Source: Limibacillus sp.
Lineage (GTDB): Bacteria > Pseudomonadota > Alphaproteobacteria > Kiloniellales > CECT-8803
Length of the DNA stretch: 64,000 nt
Direction: 5' to 3'
Assembly: GCA_037379885.1 (NCBI GenBank)
Contig: JARRJC010000008.1
Coordinates: forward strand, 1 to 64,000
Positions 16,511 to 24,192 of this stretch are shown here, in pieces. How positions within the stretch are numbered: position 1 is the first letter of the stretch; each line of letters begins with the position of its first letter. Below the pieces are notes generated by a model. That model saw only the letters and a list, made by a program, of their open reading frames with translations, did no database searches and was not told the origin of the DNA. The translations under genes and the position numbers were made by a program.

Positions 16511-17304
16511 CCGGCTATATCGAACTCCATATCCTCGATCTGGTGCTCGCGAGCCTGCTGATTCTGATCAACGGCGGCCTGTCCCTGTGGCTGCGTTTGA
16601 AGCTGGAGCGCTCCTTGGCGCTGGCAACTTTGCGGATGATCGTGCAGCTGACGGCCATCGGCTTCGTGCTGAAGGCGCTGTTCCTCACGGTTTCCCCCTG
16701 GCTGACCGGCGGGGCCGCGCTGGCCATGATCCTCTTTGCGGGCCGCGAGATCGCCGCGCGCCAGGAACGCAAGATGGTGGGCTGGTGGTCCTATGGCCTG
16801 GGCGTCAGTTGCATGGCCATGGCGGCCTTCGTGGTCACGATCTTCGCCCTCACCACGCAGCTTCAGGCCGACCCCTGGTACCATCCGCGCTTCGCGCTGC
16901 CGATCCTGGGCATGGTGCTTGGCAACACCATGACCTCCATTTCGCTGGGACTGGACCGCCTGACCTCCTCGGCGGGGCGCGAGCGCGCGGCCATCGAGGC
17001 GCAACTGGCCCTGGGCGCGACGCGGCAGGAGGCCATGCGCCCCTTCACGCGCGCGGCGCTCCGCTCCGCGTTGATGCCCACCATCAACGCCATGGCCGCG
17101 ACGGGGCTTGTCTCCCTGCCGGGCATGATGACGGGCCAGATCCTCTCCGGCGTCGATCCGGTGGAGGCGACCAAGTATCAGATCCTGATCATGTTCCTGA
17201 TTGCGGGCGGCACCGGGCTGGGCGCGGTGACGGCGGTCATGGCCGGGATGATGCGCCTGACCGACGAGCGGCACCGGCTGCGCCTGGACCGCCTGGAGGA
17301 TTAG
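16507..17304 (+). CDS. fetB: FetB-type ABC transporter permease
   Basis: The 265-residue membrane protein has about seven predicted helices and belongs to the FetB/YbbM (UPF0014) family. The conserved segment ERAAIEAQLALGATRQEAMR near residue 158 is followed by MPTINAMAATGLVSLPGMMT, the family hallmark. With FetA it forms an iron (or other metal) exporter in the inner membrane. It starts inside the fetA stop codon, showing translational coupling. A strong hairpin at 17326-17351 ends the transcript. Confidence 0.9.
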   Translation: MTGYIELHILDLVLASLLILINGGLSLWLRLKLERSLALATLRMIVQLTAIGFVLKALFLTVSPWLTGGAALAMILFAGREIAARQERKMVGWWSYGLGVSCMAMAAFVVTIFALTTQLQADPWYHPRFALPILGMVLGNTMTSISLGLDRLTSSAGRERAAIEAQLALGATRQEAMRPFTRAALRSALMPTINAMAATGLVSLPGMMTGQILSGVDPVEATKYQILIMFLIAGGTGLGAVTAVMAGMMRLTDERHRLRLDRLED

Positions 17305-17325
17305 GTTCCTCTCAAAGAAGAAAAA

Positions 17326-17351
17326 AGGGGGCGCCTGGAAGGGCGCCCCCT
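17326..17351. terminator. Rho-independent terminator, probably bidirectional
   Basis: A 10-bp GC-rich stem (AGGGGGCGCC paired with GGCGCCCCCT, loop TGGAAG) is flanked by an A-rich stretch on the left and CTTTGTTTG on the right. It separates fetB from the convergent DUF1127 gene and can serve both. Confidence 0.85.
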
Positions 17352-17379
17352 CTTTGTTTGCGACTTGGCTCCGGTTGGC

Positions 17380-17628
17380 TTAGGGGAGGTCCAAGCAACC
17401 CAGGCCGATGTCGCGCCTCGTGTGGCTGCTGATCCGGGGCAGATGGTCCCGGGCCAGTTGTTTTCTGCGTCTTTCCCGTTCTGCGTCGAGGAGACCGTTG
17501 AAGCCGTCCCTCACGGTGAAGATCGCTGACTTCAGGCGCTCAACGCTGTCCAGACCCGAGAGGGAGCCTCCGAAGAAGTCGGGGGTCCAGCCTTGTGCGC
17601 TTGCTTGGCTGTTGGGGGCTCTATTCAC
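17380..17628 (-). CDS. DUF1127-like small protein
   Basis: The 82-residue protein ends in a DUF1127-like segment, RDHLPRISSHTRRDIGLGCL, with the conserved R-x2-x-I-S-x-H-x-R-R-D-I-G-L core. The upstream half is not conserved. A GTG at 17628 behind GGAGAG is the likely start. It lies downstream of a 26-residue basic peptide gene on the same strand, and both appear to be read from a promoter with a perfect CRP-type palindrome at 17843-17858. It is the second DUF1127 gene in this island linked to such a site. Confidence 0.75.
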   Translation of the reverse strand: MNRAPNSQASAQGWTPDFFGGSLSGLDSVERLKSAIFTVRDGFNGLLDAERERRRKQLARDHLPRISSHTRRDIGLGCLDLP

Positions 17629-17682
17629 TTGATCTCTCCGTTCCTTGAGGTTGATCGCCTGATGCTTCAGGCCGGGTTCCGG

Positions 17683-17763
17683 TTAGCGTTTGAACAGTCG
17701 CGCGATGAAACTTGCTAGACCGCGTTTCTGCCGGGGGGAGGCAAAACCAATCTGCGTAACCAT
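17683..17763 (-). CDS. Small basic peptide, 26 residues
   Basis: A short reading frame starts with ATG at 17763, preceded by AGGAG at an ideal 6-base distance. It ends with TAA at 17683. The peptide begins MVTQIGFASPRQ and ends in a basic amphipathic stretch KRGLASFIARLFKR. No family is recognised. It sits between the CRP-type palindrome (80 bases upstream, with TATCTT at the class II -10 position) and the DUF1127 gene, so it is probably the first gene of that transcript. A second in-frame ATG at 17769 lies too close to the ribosome site. It may be a functional peptide or a leader that affects the downstream gene. Confidence 0.55.
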   Translation of the reverse strand: MVTQIGFASPRQKRGLASFIARLFKR

Positions 17764-17842
17764 CTTCATCTCCTGTCTTGGCTTGGGGGTTCCGGCCCCG
17801 TTTCCTGATGATTTGAAGATAGGCATTGCCGGTAAAGACTTC

Positions 17843-17858
17843 TGTGACGGCAATCACA
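17843..17858. promoter_or_regulatory. CRP-type palindrome TGTGA-N6-TCACA (site 4)
   Basis: The sequence TGTGACGGCAATCACA lies between the second Crp-type gene (start 17916) and the leftward peptide/DUF1127 unit. Leftward, TATCTT occupies bases 22-27 past the site, exactly the class II -10 position. Rightward, TATTTT lies 17-22 bases past the site. The layout suggests autoregulation of the Crp-type gene together with control of the peptide unit. Confidence 0.75.
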
Positions 17859-17915
17859 CAAGGATGATCTATTGTATTTTGTCGCAAGAGAGCGCTGCTG
17901 CGATGGGAGAGGGCA

Positions 17916-18617
17916 ATGGTGCTGGGAACCGAGGAGATCTTCGACAATCTGCCGAAGGCCTCGCTGCTGAAGAGCCTGCCGCGTGAAGAGGCCGAGGCCC
18001 TGCTGGCGCTTGGCGTGAAGCGCCGTTACGAGCCCCAGGAGCTGGTCGTCTATCAGGGCGATTCGGGCAGCAGCATGATGGTGGTGCTGAGGGGCCGCCT
18101 GCGCGCGAGCCTTTTCGCGGACAGCGGCAAGGAGATTCTCCTCGCCTATATCCAAGCGGGCGACGTGGTGGGGGAGATGGCCGTTCTCGACGGCGGCCCG
18201 CGCTCCGCCTCGGTCACGGCGGAGGAGCCAAGCGACCTTCTGGTGATCGAACGCTCGAAGCTGACCCCCTTTCTCGCCCAGCATGGCGAGGTCGGGCTCT
18301 CGCTGATCGTCAATCTTTGCCGGCGCATGCGCAATGCGACGGAGATGCTGTCGGAGCACAGCAACCTCGGGGTGCCCCAGCGTCTGGCCCGCTCCATCCT
18401 GCGGCTCGCCGTGGAGATGAGCCCGCAGGGCAGTGAGATGCGGCTGCGCGAACTGAAGATCCGCCAGGCGGATCTGGGCAGCTACACCGGTCTGGCGCGT
18501 GAGAACGTCAATCGCCAGCTTCGCGAATGGGTCGAAGCCGGGCTGATCGAACTGGGCCGAGGGCGTCTGGTGATCAAGGACAGCAAGGCGTTGCAGCAGA
18601 TAGCCGACAGCCTCTGA
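17916..18617 (+). CDS. Crp/Fnr-family cyclic-nucleotide-responsive regulator (2)
   Basis: The 233-residue protein has a cyclic-nucleotide-binding domain with cassette GEMAVLDGGPRSASVTA (about residues 87-103), keeping the Glu, Arg and Ser that contact cAMP in CRP. The helix-turn-helix reads LGSYTGLARENVNRQL, aligning with CRP's SRETVGR so that the DNA-contact residues R180, E181 and R185 are all conserved. This fits recognition of TGTGA half-sites. No FNR Cys cluster is present. A good ribosome site (GGGAGAGGGC) precedes the ATG, and a perfect TGTGA-N6-TCACA site lies 58 bases upstream. Of the two Crp-type proteins, this one is the better candidate to bind the four sites. Confidence 0.92.
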   Translation: MVLGTEEIFDNLPKASLLKSLPREEAEALLALGVKRRYEPQELVVYQGDSGSSMMVVLRGRLRASLFADSGKEILLAYIQAGDVVGEMAVLDGGPRSASVTAEEPSDLLVIERSKLTPFLAQHGEVGLSLIVNLCRRMRNATEMLSEHSNLGVPQRLARSILRLAVEMSPQGSEMRLRELKIRQADLGSYTGLARENVNRQLREWVEAGLIELGRGRLVIKDSKALQQIADSL

Positions 18618-18768
18618 CGGAACGCTGCCGGTTTCGCCTTGGACAGGAGCGCGCCTCTCCGGCGCCGGGAGCTGATTCGCGCTTTGCTCGTGATCCTTGG
18701 GGCTTTCAACCTTAAGGCCGCAGGCTTTACAATGGAACGCAACGGGGCTGTGAGGAGAGGGGAATCCG

Positions 18769-20991
18769 TTGATCCGCATCAGGAACTGCTTGGGCCTGTG
18801 GTTGCTCGCGTTTGCGCTCGCATTGGCCGTTTCGCTCTCCGCCGCCGCCCAGGAAGCAGGGTCCGATGAAACCGCGCTTACGGCGCAGAGTGTCGAGGGG
18901 CTGAGCGCCGAGGAGCGCTCGCAGCTCCTCTCCCGTCTCTCCGATGAAGAGGCGCGCGCCCTTCTGCTCGACTATCTGGAATCCCAATCGGCGGCGGCAG
19001 CCCAAGGACCCGGCGTCGTCGAGGAGCTGGAGAACCGGGCGGAGTTGTTCCGCGAGCGCTTCGCCGAATCGCTGAAGAGCGCAGCGCAACTGCTCGAGGT
19101 GCCGGGCTTCATGCTCCAGCGGCTAAGCGAAGGGCGGACGCCGTGGCACCCCCTGATCCTGCTGCTGCTCTTCGCTGTCATCTCGGCGGGCGGCTATCTG
19201 GCCGAGCGCCTCTTCCTGCGCTTCTTCGCCGGTTTGCGCCAAAGGCTGAGCGAGGCCGCCGCGGGCGGCGACGACCTATCGCTCTTCGGCTGCGCGCTGC
19301 TGCTGTTCTTCATTGAGCTTGCGGGCCTCCTGATCTTTGCCGGCACGGCGGTTGCGATCTTTCTGGTTTTCTATCAGGGCCATGAGGCGTCACGCCTGTT
19401 CTTGGCGGAGCTCCTGAAGGCGCTTTTGATGCTGAGAGTGGCCATGATCGCCTCGCGCGTGATCTTTGCGCCGAAGAACGGCCTGCCGTCCCTGCTGGGG
19501 TTGCCGGAAGCCGCAGGCCGCCCGCTTCACCGGCATTTCTCCACCGCCATGGGCTTGGGTGCGTTTGGATTCGCGCTCTGTGGCTTTGTCTATCAGGTAG
19601 GGTTTTCCGAGCCGCCCCACCGGCTTCTGGTCTTCCTGGTCGGGATTGTCATGGTCTCCGTCTTTCTGCGGGGCGTCTGGGTGGCGCGACGCCCGGTCGC
19701 AGAGTCCCTCGGAGCCCTGCCGGGGGCGGCGCAATCGGAACGCAGCCTCGCCTCGATCCTTGCCGGACTCTGGCATCTGCCCGTTTTCGCCTACATGCTC
19801 GCGATCTACGTGATATCCGTGGTCAACGGCTTCACCGGAGAGGTCTCCACGACAGCGCCGGGGATCAAATCGCTCTTCCTGCTGATCGGCCTGGTTCTGG
19901 CGGACCGGCTGTTGATCGCCACGATGGAACGGCTGCTTCCCACAGCCTCCGATCAGGGCGGGGCAAACGATGTCTTCAAGACCGCCAGCCACATCCTGGT
20001 CGCCGTCCTGGGCGTGGCGGGCCTGGCGCTGATCTGGGATGCGCCGCTCTTCACCCTGGAGAGCGGAGGGATCGGAGCCAGGTTGGCGCGCGCCTCTCTC
20101 GACGTGGTGTTGACCGTCTTCGTCGGCTTCCTGGTCTGGGGCCTGGTGAAGGCCGCCGTCGCCAGGCACCTGCCGGCGGCGGGCGAAGAGGCGGCCGCCG
20201 GGGGCGACGAGGGCGGTGCTTCCGGCGCCACGCGGTTGGACACCGTCCTGCCGCTGATGATGAAGCTGGCCCAGGTGACCATCGCCGCCATGGTCGTGAT
20301 GGTGGCGCTCTCCGCGCTCGGCGTGAACATCGGGCCGCTTCTGGCGGGCGCCGGGGTGGTCGGGCTGGCGATCGGCTTTGGCGCGCAGACGCTGGTGCGC
20401 GATCTGGTCTCGGGCTTCTTCTTCCTGCTGGACGACGCCTTCCGCAAGGGCGAGTACGTCGATGTCGGCAGCGCCAAGGGGACGGTCGAGCGGATCAACA
20501 TGCGCTCGCTGGTGCTGCGCCACCACATGGGGCCGCTCCATACCGTGCCCTTCGGGGAGATCCAGACGCTCTCAAACTACAGCCGCGACTGGGTGATCAT
20601 GAAGCTGGAGTTCCGCGTCAGCTACGGCACCGACCCCAACAAGGTGAAGAAGATCTTCAAGCAGATCGGCGCCGAGCTTGCCGACGATCCGGAGTTGGGG
20701 CCCGACTTCCTGGAACCCTTCAAGAGCCAGGGCGTCAAGTCCATGGAGGACTCCGCCATGATCGTGCGCGGCAAGTTCATGGCCAAGCCGGGCAAGCAGT
20801 TCACCATCCGCAAGGAGATCTACAACCGCGTGCGCAAAGCCTTCGAGGAGAACGGGATCGAGTTCGCCCACCGCCGCGTCACGGTCGATCTGCCCGAAGA
20901 CGTGAAGCTCTCGCCCGAACAGCAGGAGAGGGTCGCCGAGGCCGCCGGCGCCGCCGTGGCCGCGGAAGAGGAGCAGAAGCGAGAGAAGTAG
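18769..20991 (+). CDS. MscS-family mechanosensitive channel with long N-terminal domain
   Basis: The 740-residue protein has a signal peptide (RNCLGLWLLAFALALAVSLS), a helical periplasmic region to about residue 120, many membrane helices, and a C-terminal MscS core. The pore helix and following signature read GPLLAGAGVVGLAIGFGAQT near residue 525, then VRDLVSGFFFLLDDAFRKGE and the beta domain. MscS channels open on membrane tension and release solutes during osmotic downshock; this fits a salt-adapted cell that accumulates ectoine. A TTG start with a GAGAGGGGAA ribosome site is assigned because no ATG fits the signal peptide. The C-terminus ends in a Glu/Ala-rich tail. Confidence 0.9.
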   Translation: MIRIRNCLGLWLLAFALALAVSLSAAAQEAGSDETALTAQSVEGLSAEERSQLLSRLSDEEARALLLDYLESQSAAAAQGPGVVEELENRAELFRERFAESLKSAAQLLEVPGFMLQRLSEGRTPWHPLILLLLFAVISAGGYLAERLFLRFFAGLRQRLSEAAAGGDDLSLFGCALLLFFIELAGLLIFAGTAVAIFLVFYQGHEASRLFLAELLKALLMLRVAMIASRVIFAPKNGLPSLLGLPEAAGRPLHRHFSTAMGLGAFGFALCGFVYQVGFSEPPHRLLVFLVGIVMVSVFLRGVWVARRPVAESLGALPGAAQSERSLASILAGLWHLPVFAYMLAIYVISVVNGFTGEVSTTAPGIKSLFLLIGLVLADRLLIATMERLLPTASDQGGANDVFKTASHILVAVLGVAGLALIWDAPLFTLESGGIGARLARASLDVVLTVFVGFLVWGLVKAAVARHLPAAGEEAAAGGDEGGASGATRLDTVLPLMMKLAQVTIAAMVVMVALSALGVNIGPLLAGAGVVGLAIGFGAQTLVRDLVSGFFFLLDDAFRKGEYVDVGSAKGTVERINMRSLVLRHHMGPLHTVPFGEIQTLSNYSRDWVIMKLEFRVSYGTDPNKVKKIFKQIGAELADDPELGPDFLEPFKSQGVKSMEDSAMIVRGKFMAKPGKQFTIRKEIYNRVRKAFEENGIEFAHRRVTVDLPEDVKLSPEQQERVAEAAGAAVAAEEEQKREK

Positions 20992-21024
20992 GAGCGCGGC
21001 TCCTGCTTCTCCCTCGCTGTTCCC

Positions 21025-22529
21025 TTAGTCCTGCGTCGATCCGGCTTCGTCGCGGGCCATGTGCATGCGGCGCCTCACGACACCGCCGATCAGGATCGGC
21101 AGCACGAAGCCGATGATTGCGACGGACCAGAGCGCGATCGACAGCGGCGATTCGATCAGAACGCCGGAGTCGCCGTTGGCGATGGAGACCGCGCGGCGGA
21201 AGTTCACCTCCATCTCGTTGCCCAGCAGCGTTCCCAGGATCACCGGCACCAAGGGCACGTCCAGCTTGCGCAGGATCCAGCCGCCGACGCCGAAGGCCAC
21301 CATGACCAGCAGGTCGAAGCTGGAACCGGAGATGCCGTAGATGCCGACGAAGGAGATCATCGCCACGATCGGCATCAGGATGCGCGGCGGCACCATCAGG
21401 ACCCGCGTGAAGAGCCCGACCATGGGTATGTTCATGGCCAGTAGCATGAAGTTGCCGATGAAGAGGGCGGCGATCAGGCCCCAGACGAAATCGTGAGCGC
21501 CAGCAGAACCGCCAGCAGCACGGCCGTGGTGCCCGACCCCGGCACGCCCAGCGCCAGCATCGGCACGAGAGCGCCGCCGGCGGCTGCGTTGTTGCCGGCC
21601 TCGGGCGCGGCCACGCCGCGCGGGTCGCCCTTGCCGAAGGTGCCCTTGCGGTCGACCAGCCGCTTTTCCATGGAATAGGAGATGAAGGAACCGAGCGAGG
21701 CGCCCGCCCCCGGCAGAACACCCGCCAGGAATCCAAGGATGGTGGTGCGCCCCATGGTCGGAATGCAGGAGCGTATGAGGCTCCAGCTCGGCACGATGCG
21801 GCCGATCTCGACCTTCGGGCGGTTGGCGGCGTCGGCGTCGGTGCCCCGGTGCTCCAGGAAGACGAAAACTTCCGAGAGCGCGAAGAGTCCGACGATGGCG
21901 ACCAGGAAGTCGATGCCATCATAGAGGTGCACCTCTCCGAAGGTGAAGCGGGGCACGCCGGTTTGGGTGTCGACGCCGACCATGGCGAGGCCTAGGCCAA
22001 GCGCGGCGGCAAAGGCGGATTTCGCCTGATTGGCGGCGGCGACGCCGCCCAGGGTCGCAAAGGCCAGGGTGAAGAGCGCGAAGTACTCGGCCGGGCCGAA
22101 CAGCAGCGCCACCTTGACCAGCTGCGGGGCCAGGAGGACCAGGCCCCAGGTGGCGAAGAAGGCGCCGACGAAGGAGGCGACGCCGGAAAGCGCCAGGGCT
22201 TCGCCCGCGCGTCCCTGCTGCGCCATGGGATAGCCGTCCAGACAGGTCATCATGGCCGGTTCGTCGCCGGGAATGTTGAGCAGGATCGAGGAGATGCGCC
22301 CGCCATACATGGCGCCGTAGTAGACCGATGTCAGAAGAATGAGCGAGGGCGTCGCGCCGAGGCCCAGGGTGAAGGCCAGCGGGATCAGGATCGCCACGCC
22401 GTTCGATGGGCCAAGGCCCGGCAGCGCCCCCATGATCGTGCCGAGGAAGCAGCCGAGGAGCGCGAGCAGCAGGTTTTGCCAAGTCAGGGCGACGACAAAG
22501 CCGTCAGCCAGATTTCCGAGGAGTTCCAT
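21025..22529 (-). pseudogene. tctA: Frameshifted TctA-type permease
   Basis: The first 344 or so residues read as a normal TctA (LPGLGPSNGVAILIPLAFTL and VLPGAGASLGSFISYSMEKR are present), ending in TTAVLLAVLLALT. The frame then runs into a stop at 21474. A second frame resumes directly with DFVWGLIAALFIGN and continues to a normal TctA C-terminus at 21025. Aligned with the intact TctA at 4131-5651 (LRPGPLLMEQNPEFAWGL), about 37 bases covering the RPGPLL segment are missing at roughly 21488-21497. A deletion of non-triplet size therefore breaks the gene. Either this is a real recent inactivation, or an assembly error. The linked tctB and tctC appear intact. Confidence 0.85.
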
Positions 22530-22541
22530 GGCGCGCGCCCC

Positions 22542-22973
22542 CTAAAAGCCGAAAGGTCCACGGGCGAGACTGAGCCCGAGGATCAAGCGGAAAACCACGT
22601 AGATGCCGAGCGAGGTGCCGACGCCGATGACGACGCTCCACAGCGGCTTTGACCCCAGGCGCCAGGTGAGATAGGCCGAAGCGACAGCCGTTGCGATGAT
22701 GAAGCCCGCCTGTGGCAGCGCCATCGCATAGGCGATCATGACAAGGGCCGCCAGCGCGATCTCGGCCAGCCGGCCGGCGCTGGGCCAATGCGGCTGCGGA
22801 TCGGGCTTCAGCAGGAAGTAGAGCGACGCGACGCCCATCAGGGTGGCGATGATGTAGGGAAACATCTTGGGGCCAACGGCGTCGGTCAGGAAGCTCTCTT
22901 CGATGACCGTGGCCTGCCAGGCGTAGAAAACCGCCAGGGTAAGCCCAATGACCCCAAAAATCCTGTCGCTCAT
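22542..22973 (-). CDS. tctB: Tripartite tricarboxylate transporter small subunit TctB
   Basis: The 143-residue protein has four hydrophobic segments and the family motif DAVGPKMFPYIIATLMG near residues 31-47. The ATG at 22973 is chosen because GAGAAGGG lies just upstream and earlier codons give an unrelated extension. It lies between tctC and the broken tctA, 12 bases from the latter. The operon is separate from, and clearly diverged from, the tct operon at 4-7 kb. Confidence 0.9.
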   Translation of the reverse strand: MSDRIFGVIGLTLAVFYAWQATVIEESFLTDAVGPKMFPYIIATLMGVASLYFLLKPDPQPHWPSAGRLAEIALAALVMIAYAMALPQAGFIIATAVASAYLTWRLGSKPLWSVVIGVGTSLGIYVVFRLILGLSLARGPFGF

Positions 22974-23058
22974 GACCCTTCTCCCGGCCGTGGAGGCGCA
23001 GCGGTGGCGGGCCCCGACGGAAGAAGCCGGGGCCCGCCCAACCACAACGGATCCTGTG

Positions 23059-24048
23059 TTACTTCAGGATGCCGATTTCGCGCGACAGCGTCTGGATGCT
23101 GTCGACCGAGTTCGCCACGAACTCCTGGAACTCCGGACCATGCAGGTCGAGCGGCGCCAGGCCGTTCGACTTCATGACCGCCTTCCACTCGGGCGTGTCA
23201 TAGAGCGTGTCGATCCGCTCCACCCAGTAGGCATAGGCCTCGTCGCTCATGTTGCCGGGAGCGTAGAAGCCGCGCCAGTTGGCGCCGATCGCGTCGATGC
23301 CCTGCTCGCGCGCGGTCGGGAAGCCGGAGAATTCACCCTCGAGCCGCTCGGGAGCGAGAAGGGCAATCACCTTGATGTCGCCGGACTCGACGAAGCCCTG
23401 GGCCTCGGAGAGGTCGCCGGTGAAGGCCTGGAGCGAGCCCGCAAGAAGCTGGGTCACCGCTTCGCCGCCGCCGGCAAAGGCGATGTACTTCACCTGACGG
23501 ACGTCGTCGATGCCGGATTCCTTGGCGGCGATCAGCACCTTGAGGTGGTCCCAGCCGCCGACGGCCGAACCGCCGCCGATGGCGATGGAGGTGGGATCGG
23601 CCTTAATCCGGTCCATCAGCTGGGGCAGGGTGTCGATCTCGCTGTTGGCGGCCACCGCGATGACGCCGTAGTCGGCGCCGATGGAGCCGAGCCAGCGGAC
23701 CTGATCCATGGTGTTGCCCGGATAGGCGTTCTGCGCCAGACGGGTCGCCGTGGCCGAAGAGGCCGCGACGATCAGGTCGTTGTCGTCGGCCCGCTTGTTC
23801 ACCACCTCGGCGAAGGCGACACCGCCGCCGCCGCCCGACAGGTTGACCACCTGCATGGTGGAGGGGATGAGACCGAGATCCTGGAGCGACTTGCCCACCT
23901 GACGGCAGGTGAAGTCCCATCCGCCGCCCGGGTTCGCCGGGGCGATGCACTCAGGATTCTCTGGTTCGAAGCTAAGAGCGCTGTTGCCGAACGGCACAGC
24001 CATCAGGACGGCGACGGCAAGGCCGCGTCCGATCAGATCGTATCGCAT
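23059..24048 (-). CDS. tctC: Tripartite tricarboxylate transporter periplasmic binding protein TctC
   Basis: The 329-residue protein has an N-terminal signal peptide and the TctC/Bug fold. CIAPANPGGGWDFTCRQVGK near residue 34 is the ligand loop; two Cys there suggest a disulfide. It heads the second tct operon. Because the cognate tctA is frameshifted, this binding protein may be stranded or may serve another TctAB. The substrate is unknown. Confidence 0.92.
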   Translation of the reverse strand: MRYDLIGRGLAVAVLMAVPFGNSALSFEPENPECIAPANPGGGWDFTCRQVGKSLQDLGLIPSTMQVVNLSGGGGGVAFAEVVNKRADDNDLIVAASSATATRLAQNAYPGNTMDQVRWLGSIGADYGVIAVAANSEIDTLPQLMDRIKADPTSIAIGGGSAVGGWDHLKVLIAAKESGIDDVRQVKYIAFAGGGEAVTQLLAGSLQAFTGDLSEAQGFVESGDIKVIALLAPERLEGEFSGFPTAREQGIDAIGANWRGFYAPGNMSDEAYAYWVERIDTLYDTPEWKAVMKSNGLAPLDLHGPEFQEFVANSVDSIQTLSREIGILK

Positions 24049-24192
24049 TGAGGTTCCTCCCTATGTTCTGCGGCCAGCGGTTTTTCCCGCTAGGCTCGTT
24101 TGCGATCCTAGGGATGTTTTTTCGATGCTTAAAGGGTTTGTGTTGAGGAGCCCGCTGGGGCGACCGCGCCTGAGCGGACAGCCCGCGGCGGG

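Noticed and set aside
17621-17947. A 108-residue leftward frame across the Crp/DUF1127 divergent region
   Set aside because: It runs through the palindrome and promoter elements and has no protein-like character.
18769-18782. FNR-like sequence TTGAT-CCGC-ATCAG at the start of the MscS-type gene
   Set aside because: It has one mismatch, lies on the start codon itself and reads as coding sequence; a regulatory role is unlikely.
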